A stretch of DNA of 64,000 bases from Actinocatenispora comari. GTDB lineage: Bacteria > Actinomycetota > Actinomycetes > Mycobacteriales > Micromonosporaceae. Below, piece after piece: positions 22,285 to 31,004 of this stretch. The position numbers were made by a program, and so were the translations under genes. The notes beneath the pieces are model-generated. The model was not told the origin of the DNA, did no database searches, and was given only the letters and a program-made list of their open reading frames with translations. Location of the stretch: contig NZ_BOPO01000125.1 of assembly GCF_017312725.1 (NCBI RefSeq), positions 39,789 to 103,788 of the forward strand, in the 5' to 3' direction. Each line of letters begins with the position of its first letter. The stretch's first letter is position 1.

Positions 22285-25218
22285 TCAGCTGACCGCCATG
22301 TCGACGAACCGGGACAGGTGCAGCTGCGCCGCGACCGTGATGGTGTCGGTCGGCCCGTTTCGATGCTTGGCGACGATGAAGTCCGCCTCCCCGGCCCGGG
22401 GAGTCTCCTTGTCGTAGTAGTCCTCACGATGCAGCAGCAGCACCACGTCGGCATCTTGTTCGATGCTTCCCGATTCACGCAGATCGGATAGCTGTGGCCG
22501 CTTGTCGGTGCGCTGCTCGGGGCCGCGGTTGAGCTGGCAGGCCGCGATCACCGGGCAGTCGACCTCCTTGGCCAGCAGCTTCAGGCCACGGGACAGCTCG
22601 GCGACCTCCTGCTGCCGGCTCTCCGCCCGCTTCGGCCCGCTCATCAGCTGCAGGTAGTCGACCACGATCAGCTTGATGTCGTGCCGCTGTTTCAGCCGCC
22701 GGGCCTTGGACCGGACCTCCATCAGGTTCATGTTCGGGGTGTCGTCGCAGAACAGCGGCGCCTCGGAGATCTCGCCCATCCGCCTGGCCAGCTTGGTCCA
22801 GTCGTCGTCGGACAGCTGCCCGGACCGCAACGTGTGCAGCGGCACCCGCGCCTCCGCCGACAGCAACCGCATCACGATCTCGACCTTGCTCATCTCCAGG
22901 CTGAAGATGACGCTGGCCATGTTGTTCTTGATCGAGCACGCCCGGGCGAAATCCATCGCCACGGTGGAGTTGTGGGTGGGGATCCACGACTCGCTGGCCA
23001 GGTACATGTGGTCGGCGGCGTCGACCTGCACGCAGCGCACCGGCACGCTCGCGACCGGCCGAACGGCCACGATGTACCGCCGGCGGGTCGTCACCCGTGC
23101 CGCACCGCGCTGCCGAGCCAGCTTGCGCCGGAGCCGGAACACCGGCTCGGCCGGCGTGAACGTCAGCGTGTAGCAGGTCGAGCTCTCCTCGCGGTGGCCG
23201 TCGACCCGCCTGGTCGACATCGAGACCTGATAGCCGAGGCTCAGCACCAGCTCGCGAACGTCGTACGCGAGCCGGCGGCAGGTCACCGCGAACTGCACGG
23301 TGCCGGACGGCATCACGTACCCGTCGGAGTCGAGCAGGCCGGCGAGCAGCGCGCGCCGCTGCCGCTCGGAGGCCCGCAGGTAGTCGCGCGGAACGTGCTT
23401 GTCGCCGTACACCCCGAGCGATCGGAGCCGCGCGGTGAACGAGCCGCTGCGGGCGCGGCAGGTGCGGCACTGCCGCCGACCGGATCCGGCACCGGTCGCC
23501 GGTCCGCCACAGTCGGGACAGGTCGGCGCAGGCTCGGGGGCGGACACGAACCGGGCCCGGCCGCCGCAGCGTCGACCGCAGGTACCCACGTTGCTCGCCT
23601 TGGGCTGGAACGCGCGGCCACAGACCACGCAGGCGCGACCGGGGACCGGGTCAGGCGCCGGCAGCTTGATCGAGTACCGGAGCCCGCCGAGGGGAGCGAC
23701 CGCCAACCCCTCCGCCCGGATGTACTCGGCGATCTCCGGGTCGGCGGACGTGTACCGGTTCCCGGCGGCGTCCCCGTCGCCGAGCCAGATCCCGAGCGCG
23801 TAGGGCGGAACGGGCAGCTCGCGGTCGGGCAGGTCGGCCGCAGCCGCGACCGCGACCGCATGATTGGGTCGGCCGTCGCGACACGCCACCGAGGCGGCGA
23901 TCTCCTCGGTGGTGACGACATCCCGGTGCGTCGCCGCCTGGCCGTCGTTGATCGGGACACCGGCCCGGTCGTGCAGCGCGGTCAGCAGCGCCTGGCGCGA
24001 GTACGCCGGGACGGTGCGCGACCAGGGGCGGCCGTCGCGCTGGTAGGTCTGGGTGACGGTGCCGGCGCTGCCCACCGCTCCGGCGACCGTGTGCAGGACG
24101 TGCCGGAACTCGGCGCCGACCGCACCGGCCACCTGGGCCAGCGGCACCAGCTGATCGGGCCGTCGATCGGCGGCCTGCCGCGCCTGCCGCGACCTGTGCA
24201 CGGCATCCATCGACCAGTGCGGCCGCCGGCGCCGCTCGGCACCCTGCCGACGGCTGGCCCGGGTGCTGGTCCGCCACTGGTGCTGGGCGTCGGCGACGAT
24301 GACCGTGCCGTCCGAGAACTCGACCTCGTAGCAGGGGCGGTCGGGCATCACCTCGGTCGCGGCGACCACCGTGGTCGGGCGACCGTCGGAGCCGATCAGC
24401 CGGTCACCGACCCGGACCTCGCCCATGGTGGTCCAGCCGTCGGGCGTGGGCAGCGGGGTGTCCAGCGCCAGCGCCTTGCCCAGGCCGGGGCGGCCGGCGA
24501 CGATGATCAGCTGGCCGGGGTGGAGGCCGTTGAGGAGGTTGTCGAGGTCGGTGAAGCCGGTCGGGACGCCGGTCATCACGCCGCCGTTGGCGCCGATCGC
24601 CTCGATCTCGTCCAGGGTGGGCTGGAGCAGCTCGTTCAGCGGGGCGAAGTCTTCCGAGACGCGGCGCTCGGTCACGTCGTACACGGCCTGCTGGGCCATG
24701 TCGATCACGTCGTCGATGTCCCGGCCGGCGCCGGCCGCGGCGCCGTAGCCGAGCTGGGTGACCCTCGTTCCGGCCTCGATCAGCCGGCGCAGCATGGCGC
24801 GGTCGGCGACGATGCGCGCGTAGTACGCGGCGTTGGCGGCGGTGGGCACGGCGGAGACGAGGGTGTGCAGGTAGCCGGCGCCGCCGACCCGACCGATGTC
24901 ACCGGAGTCGACCAGCGCGGACGCCACGGTGATCAAGTCGGCCGGCTCGCCCCGCCCGTACAGGTCGAGGATGGCGTCGAAGACGATGCCGTGCTTGGGC
25001 TGGTAGAAGTCGTTGGTCTTGAGGATCTCGACGACGTCGGCGATGGCGTCCTTGCTCAGCAGCATGCCGCCGAGGACGCACTGTTCGGCGGCGACGTCCT
25101 GCGGCGGGGTGCGCTCGAAGTCGGCGGCGCTCGGCTCGTGCTGTTGCCGGGGTGGCCGTGGACGTGGCTCGTCGTCCGGCTCGTCGCCGGCCGGTCGGAC
25201 GTCCTCCGAGATCGACAT
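22285..25218 (-). CDS. dnaB: Replicative DNA helicase DnaB with inserted intein
   Basis: The 977-residue precursor begins MSISEDVRPAGDEPD; the N-terminal DnaB domain starts near RTPPQDVAAEQCVLGGML. The Walker A motif GRPGLGK is split after Lys248 by a 502-residue intein, then resumes STVAMDFARACSIKNN. The C-extein has VIFSLEMSKVEIVMRLLSAEA, LIVVDYLQLMSG (Walker B) and the SDLRESGSIEQDADVVLLLHRE arginine-finger region. After splicing the helicase is 475 residues, normal for DnaB, the ring helicase of the replisome. The ATG follows GGGGGG. Its upstream region carries a DnaA-box-like cluster. Confidence 0.95.
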   Translation of the reverse strand: MSISEDVRPAGDEPDDEPRPRPPRQQHEPSAADFERTPPQDVAAEQCVLGGMLLSKDAIADVVEILKTNDFYQPKHGIVFDAILDLYGRGEPADLITVASALVDSGDIGRVGGAGYLHTLVSAVPTAANAAYYARIVADRAMLRRLIEAGTRVTQLGYGAAAGAGRDIDDVIDMAQQAVYDVTERRVSEDFAPLNELLQPTLDEIEAIGANGGVMTGVPTGFTDLDNLLNGLHPGQLIIVAGRPGLGKALALDTPLPTPDGWTTMGEVRVGDRLIGSDGRPTTVVAATEVMPDRPCYEVEFSDGTVIVADAQHQWRTSTRASRRQGAERRRRPHWSMDAVHRSRQARQAADRRPDQLVPLAQVAGAVGAEFRHVLHTVAGAVGSAGTVTQTYQRDGRPWSRTVPAYSRQALLTALHDRAGVPINDGQAATHRDVVTTEEIAASVACRDGRPNHAVAVAAAADLPDRELPVPPYALGIWLGDGDAAGNRYTSADPEIAEYIRAEGLAVAPLGGLRYSIKLPAPDPVPGRACVVCGRAFQPKASNVGTCGRRCGGRARFVSAPEPAPTCPDCGGPATGAGSGRRQCRTCRARSGSFTARLRSLGVYGDKHVPRDYLRASERQRRALLAGLLDSDGYVMPSGTVQFAVTCRRLAYDVRELVLSLGYQVSMSTRRVDGHREESSTCYTLTFTPAEPVFRLRRKLARQRGAARVTTRRRYIVAVRPVASVPVRCVQVDAADHMYLASESWIPTHNSTVAMDFARACSIKNNMASVIFSLEMSKVEIVMRLLSAEARVPLHTLRSGQLSDDDWTKLARRMGEISEAPLFCDDTPNMNLMEVRSKARRLKQRHDIKLIVVDYLQLMSGPKRAESRQQEVAELSRGLKLLAKEVDCPVIAACQLNRGPEQRTDKRPQLSDLRESGSIEQDADVVLLLHREDYYDKETPRAGEADFIVAKHRNGPTDTITVAAQLHLSRFVDMAVS
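22969..24474 (-). other. DnaB intein, class 3 (WCT) type, with LAGLIDADG endonuclease
   Basis: The intein starts ALALDTPLPTPDGW with Ala1, not Cys or Ser, and ends ESWIPTHN before Ser+1 of the extein. Block B has ADAQHQWRTS (Trp), block F has PVRCVQVDAADHMYLA (Cys), and block G has Thr just before His-Asn. These are the W-C-T residues of class 3 inteins, which splice from the internal block F cysteine. Endonuclease motifs LGIWLGDGDAAG and LLAGLLDSDGYV lie in the middle. Between them are two four-cysteine knuckles (ACVVCGRAF...GTCGRRC and TCPDCGG...QCRTC). Insertion between the Walker A Lys and Ser should block ATPase activity until spliced. Confidence 0.9.
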
Positions 25219-25355
25219 TGCGCCCCCCTGCTGTCGGCACCGCACGCGGCGCCGAGTACCCCCGCAGCGAACCACACGGCACCGACATTCTTGCCGGCGA
25301 CGCGCTGGTCGCCAGGCGAGGTTAGAGAGCGGTACCGGGCGGGATCAAATCGGCC

Positions 25356-25445
25356 GGTGGACAGCGCGGGGGACAACCTGTGGACAACCCGCCGTTGGCT
25401 GTGCACAAGGCTGTGCACAGGGTGGGGATAACTGCTGGGGATAAC
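25356..25445. promoter_or_regulatory. Cluster of DnaA-box-like 9-mers upstream of dnaB
   Basis: All words have the same orientation. TGTGGACAA at 25379-25387 is the exact complement of TTGTCCACA. TGTGCACAA at 25400, TGTGCACAG at 25412 and TGGGGATAA at 25423 and 25436 are near matches; GGTGGACAG (25356) and GGGGGACAA (25368) are weaker. Five lie 11-21 bp apart. The cluster is about 140 bp upstream of the dnaB start, so it could make helicase expression DnaA-responsive or titrate DnaA. Confidence 0.6.
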
Positions 25446-25508
25446 TCACCACACCGTCGTGAGCTGGGGAAACTCCGTGAACAAGGTGTGGAGGAGGAAA
25501 ACTTCCGG

Positions 25509-27329
25509 TTACCTCGGCCGAGTGAGGAACTCCAGCACCCGCTCGTACGGCCAGCAGTTGAGGACCTGGTCGGGAGTGAGCCAGCCGCGTTGCGCGGTGA
25601 GGGTGGCGTACCGGACGAAGTCGAGCTGCGGCACGGCGTGCGCGTCGGAGGAGATGGCGAACGTGACGCCGCGCTCGGCGGCCCACCTGATGTGCTCGTC
25701 GCGCAGGTCCAGCCGGTCCGGCCCGCCGTTGATCTCCAGCGCGGTACCGGTGGCGGCGGCCGCCTCGAACACCGCGGGCAGATCGAGCTCGATCGGCTCC
25801 CGGCGGCCGATGAGCCGGCCGGTGGGGTGCCCGATGATCTGCACGTACGGGTTCTCGCAGGCGCGGATCAGCCGCCGGGTCTGCTCGGCGGCGGGCAGCG
25901 TGAAGTGGCTGTGCACACTCGCCACGCAGAGGTCGAACTCGGCGAGCACGTCCTCCGGCCAGTCGACCGAGCCGTCCGGCGCGATGTTGAGTTCGGTGCC
26001 GTGCAGCAGCCGCATGCCCGGGTACCGGCCGCGCAGCTCGGCGAGCCGTTCGCGCTGGGCGAGCGCCTTCTCCAGGGTCATGCGCTGCATGAACAGCTCG
26101 GGCGCGTGGTCGGTGACGGCGTAGTAGTCGTACCCGCGTTCCGCGGCGGCGGTGAGCATCTCGTCCAGGGTGGCGACGCCGTCGGTGAGGTTGGTGTGGG
26201 TGTGCAGGTCGCCGCGCAGCGCGTCGACGGTGACCAGCTCGGGCAGCTCGTCGTTGCGGGCGGCGGCGACCTCGCCGAGGTCCTCGCGCAGGGTGGGCGG
26301 GACCCACCGCAGGCCGAGTCGCTCGTACACCTCCTGCTCGGTGCCGGCGACGATGAGTTCGTCGGTCTCGGCGTGGAACAGCCCGTACTCGGAGAGCTTG
26401 AGGCCGGCGTGCACGGCCAGCTCGCGGACCCGGACGTTGTGTTCGCGGGAGCCGGTGAAGTACTGCAGGGCGGCGCCCCACACCTCCTGCGGCACGACCC
26501 GCAGGTCGATCTGCAGCCCACCGGCCGACGTACTTCCGGCGGAATCGCCGGCGGCGCCGGCGTGGTCGGCGTCCGGCTGCTTGCCGGCGCCGGTACCGGC
26601 GGCGGGCAGCGCGGCGGCGGGGTGCAGGGCGGTCCGGATGGAGGTCTTGGTCTCGCCGCGCACCAGCACCGTGTCGGCCTCGGGCAGCGCGACGAACGCC
26701 GCCATCAGCGGCCCGGAGTCGGCCGCCGCGGCGAGGATGTCGATGTCACCGACCGTCTCCCTGCCGCGCCGCAGCGACCCGGCGTAGGTGCAGCGGTCGG
26801 CGAGCGGGGCGAGCCGCTCGACGATGGATTCGGCGAGGTCGAGCGCGGTGGCCATGAGGACCCGGCCGGCGCCGCCGCGGACGAGCTCGATGCCGGTGCG
26901 GATCACCTGCTCGGTGCGCGGCCCGAACCCCTTGAGCTGGCGGAGGTCGCCGTTCTCGACGGCGGCGAGCAGCGCGTCGATGTCGGCGATGCCCAGCTCG
27001 CGGTAGACGGCGAGGGCCTTGGCCGGACCGAGGTTGGGGATGCGCATCAGCGTCAGCACGCCGGCCGGTATCTGCCCGCGCAGCTCTTCCAGCTGCGGGA
27101 ACGTGCCGGTCTGGACGGCCTGGTGCACCTTGCCGGCGATGGACGCGCCGACGTTGGGGATCTTGCGGATGTCGGTCTCGTCGAGGGTGGCCAGGTCGGT
27201 GGCGTACCCACCGACGCCGCGGGCAGCCTTCTCGTACGACCGGATCTTGAACCGGTCGCCACCGGTCATGGCCAGCAGTTCGGCGTACTCCGCGAGGAGG
27301 CCGGCGACCCGCTCGTTCGCCCGCGCCAT
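25509..27329 (-). CDS. polX: Bacterial DNA polymerase X with PHP domain
   Basis: The 606-residue protein starts MARANERVAGLLAEYAELLAM and has the Pol X 8-kDa-like region, helix-hairpin-helix segments (IPNVGASIAGKVHQAV; RIPNLGPAKALAVY), the nucleotidyltransferase core YAGSLRRGRETVGDIDIL with the catalytic Asp pair, and a later LQIDLRVV. From residue ~373 a PHP domain has DLHTHTNLTDG, VTDHAP, HGTELNI, SVHSHF, IGHPTGR and SSDAHA metal-binding motifs, expected to give 3'-5' exonuclease activity. It acts in gap-filling repair. A 30-residue Gly/Ala-rich insert sits inside the palm. The region upstream of the ATG at 27329 is excluded. Confidence 0.92.
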   Translation of the reverse strand: MARANERVAGLLAEYAELLAMTGGDRFKIRSYEKAARGVGGYATDLATLDETDIRKIPNVGASIAGKVHQAVQTGTFPQLEELRGQIPAGVLTLMRIPNLGPAKALAVYRELGIADIDALLAAVENGDLRQLKGFGPRTEQVIRTGIELVRGGAGRVLMATALDLAESIVERLAPLADRCTYAGSLRRGRETVGDIDILAAAADSGPLMAAFVALPEADTVLVRGETKTSIRTALHPAAALPAAGTGAGKQPDADHAGAAGDSAGSTSAGGLQIDLRVVPQEVWGAALQYFTGSREHNVRVRELAVHAGLKLSEYGLFHAETDELIVAGTEQEVYERLGLRWVPPTLREDLGEVAAARNDELPELVTVDALRGDLHTHTNLTDGVATLDEMLTAAAERGYDYYAVTDHAPELFMQRMTLEKALAQRERLAELRGRYPGMRLLHGTELNIAPDGSVDWPEDVLAEFDLCVASVHSHFTLPAAEQTRRLIRACENPYVQIIGHPTGRLIGRREPIELDLPAVFEAAAATGTALEINGGPDRLDLRDEHIRWAAERGVTFAISSDAHAVPQLDFVRYATLTAQRGWLTPDQVLNCWPYERVLEFLTRPR

Positions 27330-27520
27330 GCGCTCAACTCTACGGGTTGGGTCGGACACCGGCGCGCCGTGAAACCGATCTTGGCACGCGTCGCGGCGCC
27401 CCAACCGGTGACCGTCCGTGCCGGCACGGCCCCGACACGGTGCGGACACGACTCGGACACGCCCGGATCCGGGGCCCGATCCCGCGCGTCTGACGGTCAA
27501 TCGACGTGAGGGAGGTTCCG

Positions 27521-29005
27521 ATGCGAATCGTACGTAGCGTCACGGTCGTGGCGGCGCTGGCGGGGCTGGCGCTGGTCGCCGGGTGCAGCGGTCCCGGCGG
27601 AAACCGGTCGTCGGCGGGTGCCGACTCGGCGCCGCGGAAGGTCACCGGCGCGACACCGGGGGCGACGGGTACCGCGCGGCCGGGTGCGGCGCCGCCGGTG
27701 GACGCGCGTACCACGCCGAAGTCGACGTTCGCGCTGGACGTGGACACGGCGTCGTACTCGTACGCGCGGCGGCAGTTGACGGCGGGCAGCCTGCCGGATC
27801 CGTCGACGGTGCGGCCTGAGGAGTTCGTGAACGCGTTCCGGCAGGACTACGCGCAGCCGGCCGGGTCGGGGTTCTCGATGACGACGGACGGGGCGAAGCT
27901 GCCGGAGTCGGGTACCCGGATCATGCGGGTGGGGTTGCAGACCCGCGGCGAGGATGCGGCGTCGCGCCGGGACGTGGCGTTGACGTTCGCGATCGACACG
28001 TCCGGATCGATGGACTACGACGGGAAGCTGGGGCTGGTCAAGGACGCGCTGCACACGCTGATCCGGCAGCTGCGACCGTCGGACCGGGTGGCGATCGTGG
28101 CGTACGCGGACGAGCCACGGGTGCTGCGCGAGCTGACCGCGGTCTCCGACCGGAACGCGCTCGACGAGGCGATCGACGAGCTGTCCGCCTCCGGCAGCAC
28201 CGACCTGGGCAGCGGGGTGGAGACGGCGTACCGGGTGGCGCGGGACGGGTACCGGAAGGGCGCGACGAACCGGGTGATCCTGCTGTCCGACGGGCTGGCG
28301 AACCAGGGCGACACCGACTCGAAGACGATCCTGGACAAGGTGTCGGACCAGGCCGGTCGCGGCATCACGCTGCTGTGCGTCGGGGTGGGCGGCGACTACG
28401 GTGACGCGTTGATGGAGCAGCTCGCCGACCACGGGCACGGCATGGCGGTGTACGTGGGGGACCAGGCCGAGGCGCGCCGGACGTTCACCACCCAGCTGAC
28501 GGCGAACCTGACGGTGCGGGCGCGCGCGGCGAAGGCGCAGGTCGAGTTCGATCCGAAGCGGGTGCGCAGCTACCGGCTGATCGGGTTCGACGACCGGCGG
28601 CTGGCCGCGGACGACTTCCGGAACGATGCGGTGGACGGCGGCTGGGTGGGTCCCGGCCACAGCGTGACGGCGCTGTACGAGGTGACGTTGCGGCCGAAGG
28701 CGTCCGGCCGGGTGGCGACGGCGCGGGTGCGCTGGCAGGACCCGGAGTCGGACGAGGCGAAGGAGGCGGCCCGTACCGTGTCGGTGTCCGATCTGGACGG
28801 TGCGCTGGCGGACGCGGCGCCGCGGTTGCGGGCGGACCGGGCGGTGGCGGCGTTCGCCGAGTGGCTGCGCGGCGACCGGTACGCGCCGGACGTGCGGCCG
28901 GAGTCGCTGGCCTCGACGGCGGACGCCGCGGCGGACGCGACCGAGGACGCCCAGCTGCGCGAGCTGGCGACGCTGATCCGGACCGCGGCGAAGCTGAAGG
29001 ACTGA
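27521..29005 (+). CDS. YfbK-like VWA-domain lipoprotein
   Basis: The 494-residue protein begins MRIVRSVTVVAALAGLALVAGC, a lipoprotein signal with lipobox LVAGC. Then come the YfbK-type segment STFALDVDTASYSYARRQLTAGSLPDPSTVRPEEFVNAF and a von Willebrand A domain with MIDAS motif DTSGSMDYDGKLGLVKDAL (~residue 155) and conserved STDLGSGVETAY. A DUF3520-like C-terminus follows. It sits on the outer face of the membrane; function is unknown. ATG at 27521 follows GGGAGG. Confidence 0.88.
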   Translation: MRIVRSVTVVAALAGLALVAGCSGPGGNRSSAGADSAPRKVTGATPGATGTARPGAAPPVDARTTPKSTFALDVDTASYSYARRQLTAGSLPDPSTVRPEEFVNAFRQDYAQPAGSGFSMTTDGAKLPESGTRIMRVGLQTRGEDAASRRDVALTFAIDTSGSMDYDGKLGLVKDALHTLIRQLRPSDRVAIVAYADEPRVLRELTAVSDRNALDEAIDELSASGSTDLGSGVETAYRVARDGYRKGATNRVILLSDGLANQGDTDSKTILDKVSDQAGRGITLLCVGVGGDYGDALMEQLADHGHGMAVYVGDQAEARRTFTTQLTANLTVRARAAKAQVEFDPKRVRSYRLIGFDDRRLAADDFRNDAVDGGWVGPGHSVTALYEVTLRPKASGRVATARVRWQDPESDEAKEAARTVSVSDLDGALADAAPRLRADRAVAAFAEWLRGDRYAPDVRPESLASTADAAADATEDAQLRELATLIRTAAKLKD

Positions 29006-29009
29006 CCGC

Positions 29010-29045
29010 GCGGCCGCTCGGGGCTGATCCGCTCCGAGCGGCCGC
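29010..29045 (+). terminator. Hairpin downstream of the VWA gene
   Basis: A perfect 12-bp stem, GCGGCCGCTCGG (29010-29021) with CCGAGCGGCCGC (29034-29045), begins 5 bp after the stop codon and ends 11 bp before the palindromic promoter of the next operon. Confidence 0.7.
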
Positions 29046-29056
29046 CAGTTCGGCCT

Positions 29057-29074
29057 TAGGATGCTAGCATCCTA
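29057..29074 (+). promoter_or_regulatory. 18-bp perfect palindrome and candidate leaderless promoter of the RHH operon
   Basis: TAGGATGCTAGCATCCTA is a perfect 18-bp palindrome that ends 3 bp before the ATG at 29078. It contains two -10-like words, TAGGAT and TAGCAT; transcription from TAGCAT (29065-29070) would start at about the A of the ATG, giving a leaderless mRNA. No Shine-Dalgarno is present. An RHH dimer bound here would block transcription, so autoregulation is likely. Confidence 0.6.
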
Positions 29075-29077
29075 GGC

Positions 29078-29482
29078 ATGGTTGCGACCGGCCGCGAGAA
29101 GGTGCAGTTCAACGTCTACCTGCCGGCCGAGCTGGTCCGGCAGGTCAAGCACGCCGCCATCGACCAGGGCGTCAGCCTGTCCGCCCTGGTCGAGTCGGTA
29201 CTCCGGGCGCACGTCGGCGCACCCGACGAGAGCGTCGACGCGCCCGGCGGACTGGCCGGCAGCGCATCCGGCGGAGCGGCCCGTGCCGCATCCGGCGAAG
29301 CGCCTCGTGGCGCATCCGGCGGAGCGGCCCGTGGCGCATCCGGCGGAGCGGCCGACGAGGCAGCTGCCGGCCCGCCCGCGGGAGGTGCCGGCACGCCTGG
29401 AGAGAGGGCCGGCACGCCCGCGGAAGGTGCCGGCGCGACCGGCGGTGCGCCGGAGAACGCCGCGGAGGAGGGACGACGATGA
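29078..29482 (+). CDS. Ribbon-helix-helix DNA-binding protein with repeat tail
   Basis: The 134-residue protein has an N-terminal RHH/CopG fold ([39 protein letters not shown], residues ~8-46) and a long disordered tail of Gly/Ala/Ser repeats (ASGGAARG units) and GTPAEGAG units. RHH dimers bind palindromes such as the one at 29057-29074. Its TGA overlaps the ATG of the VOC-GNAT gene (ATGA). RHH plus GNAT is the arrangement of type II toxin-antitoxin pairs such as TacA-TacT, though the fused domains next door are different. Confidence 0.82.
   Translation: MVATGREKVQFNVYLPAELVRQVKHAAIDQGVSLSALVESVLRAHVGAPDESVDAPGGLAGSASGGAARAASGEAPRGASGGAARGASGGAADEAAAGPPAGGAGTPGERAGTPAEGAGATGGAPENAAEEGRR
29264..29359 (+). 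repeat. 24-bp in-frame tandem repeat, four copies
   Basis: Four units beginning GCATCCGGCG encode the [12 protein letters not shown] tail of the RHH protein. Units 1 and 3 are nearly identical; units 2 and 4 carry several substitutions. Confidence 0.85.
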
Positions 29483-30882
29483 CCGAGGTACAGGTGCGGC
29501 CGGTGCGGTTCACCGGCCGGGTAGACCGGATGCGCGAGTTCCTCACGGTGCTCGGCCTGGCGCCGCGGGTGGAGTCCGAGCGGGGCGGCTGGGTCGACCT
29601 GGCGGCGGGCAGCGGCCTGGTCGCACTGCACGACGCGGCGACCAGCGACACCGGCGGCCGGCCCGGCGAGACCCGGCTGTCGTTCGAGGTGGCCGACCTG
29701 CGGGTGGTGGCCGACGCGCTGCGCACCGCCGGGTTCGGCGAGCCGGCGAGCTGGGACGAGTCGTACGGCCGGATGCTCGCGGTGCGCGACCCGCTCGGCG
29801 AGCTGGTGCTGCTGGACGAGCGCTCCGACGACGACTACGGCTACCGGCGGCACCGACCGCGCCCGGACGGTCGGCTGCACGTGCTGCCGCTGCGGTACGC
29901 GCGCGCCACCGACTACGCGCCGTTCCTCGCCGCGCTGGGGCTGACCGCCCGGCCGGGCGGCAGCGACTGGTGGCAGGTGTACGAGGGCCCCGGTGGCCGG
30001 GTCGCGCTGCACCCGCCGGCGCCGAGCGAGGGTACGAGCGAGCACCCGCCCGCGCGGTCCGAGCAGACCGGCAAACACCCGCCGGCGGCCGGGAAGGCCG
30101 GCGAGCACTCGCCGGCGGCGGACGAGAAGGCAGCTGGGTACCGGCCAGCGGCGGCCGAGGCGGCTGGCGCTCGGGGCGGCCCACAGCCGCCGTCCCCAGC
30201 CGGGGTCGGGGTCGGCGGCGAGCCGGGCCAGGCCGGTGCGGAGCTGGTGTTCGAGACGGCGGAGCCGCTGACCGCGCTGGTGTCCCGGCTGCGGGCGGCG
30301 GGGTACCGGGACGCGCGGGTGGCGCAGGAGGAGTCCGGTCCGGTCGCGCTGGTGACCGACCCGGACGGCCAGGTCGTCACCGTCCACCCCGCGCCGTACC
30401 TGGTCCGGCCGGCGGCACCGGCCGACGTGCCGGCGCTGCGGGCGCTCGGCGAGCGCGTCGTCGCCGACACGTACGAGCCGATCGCCGGGCCGGACTACGT
30501 GCGGTACGTGCTGGACCGGTGGTGGCAGCCGCAGCAGCTGGCCGAGTCGATGCGGCGAACCAGCACGTTCGTGGCGGAGGCCGCGGGCCGCGTCGTCGGT
30601 ACCGCGAACCTCGGCCGCACCGCCGACGGGGTACCGGTGATGTGGAAGCTCTACGTCGACCCGGTGATGCACGGCCAGGGCGTCGGCTCGGCGCTGCTCT
30701 CCGCGGTACTGGCGGCGCTGCCGCCGGACGCCGACCGGCTGGCGCTGTCGCACCTGGCGGGCAACGTCCGCGCGGCCGCGTTCTACCAACGGCGCGGCTT
30801 CCTGCCGTGGCGCGTCGAGCCGGACCCGGCCGGCTGGCCGGACCAGGTCTGGCTCACCCTGCCGGCGACCGCCGACCGCTGA
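29479..30882 (+). CDS. Fusion of two VOC/glyoxalase-like domains with a GNAT acetyltransferase
   Basis: The 467-residue protein has a first VOC-like module (residues ~1-115, [23 protein letters not shown]...[20 protein letters not shown]), a second split VOC-like module (~130-305) interrupted by a ~70-residue Pro/Ala/Glu repeat insert, and a C-terminal GNAT domain (~312-467) with [40 protein letters not shown] (acetyl-CoA P-loop) and [10 protein letters not shown]. It should acetylate an unknown target using acetyl-CoA, with VOC domains perhaps binding a small ligand. Start overlaps the RHH stop, so the two are translationally coupled. It could be a toxin of GNAT type, a resistance enzyme or a housekeeping fusion. 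Confidence 0.82.
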   Translation: MTEVQVRPVRFTGRVDRMREFLTVLGLAPRVESERGGWVDLAAGSGLVALHDAATSDTGGRPGETRLSFEVADLRVVADALRTAGFGEPASWDESYGRMLAVRDPLGELVLLDERSDDDYGYRRHRPRPDGRLHVLPLRYARATDYAPFLAALGLTARPGGSDWWQVYEGPGGRVALHPPAPSEGTSEHPPARSEQTGKHPPAAGKAGEHSPAADEKAAGYRPAAAEAAGARGGPQPPSPAGVGVGGEPGQAGAELVFETAEPLTALVSRLRAAGYRDARVAQEESGPVALVTDPDGQVVTVHPAPYLVRPAAPADVPALRALGERVVADTYEPIAGPDYVRYVLDRWWQPQQLAESMRRTSTFVAEAAGRVVGTANLGRTADGVPVMWKLYVDPVMHGQGVGSALLSAVLAALPPDADRLALSHLAGNVRAAAFYQRRGFLPWRVEPDPAGWPDQVWLTLPATADR

Positions 30883-30966
30883 GCCCCCGCGGCCCTCAGC
30901 CCGCCGACCGCTGAGCCCCCGCGGCCTTCACCCCGCCGACCGCTCAGCCCCTGCGGCCCTCAGCTC
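30871..30966 (+). repeat. 32-bp tandem repeat, three copies
   Basis: Units lie at 30871-30902, 30903-30934 and 30935-30966, each starting GCCGACCGCT and containing GCGGCC. The first unit begins inside the last codons of the GNAT gene and includes its stop, so the coding end was duplicated outward. Confidence 0.85.
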
Positions 30967-31004
30967 GCCGAACGGCCGGCCGGCCACGGCAGGCCGGCTG
31001 CCGG

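Noticed and set aside
25356..25445. Chromosomal origin oriC
   Set aside because: DnaA-like words are present, but dnaA and dnaN are not adjacent and only a handful of boxes occur; actinobacterial oriC has many more and lies between dnaA and dnaN.
29264..29359. Non-coding repeat element in the RHH gene
   Set aside because: All units are multiples of three and in frame with the RHH domain, so it is a coding tail repeat.
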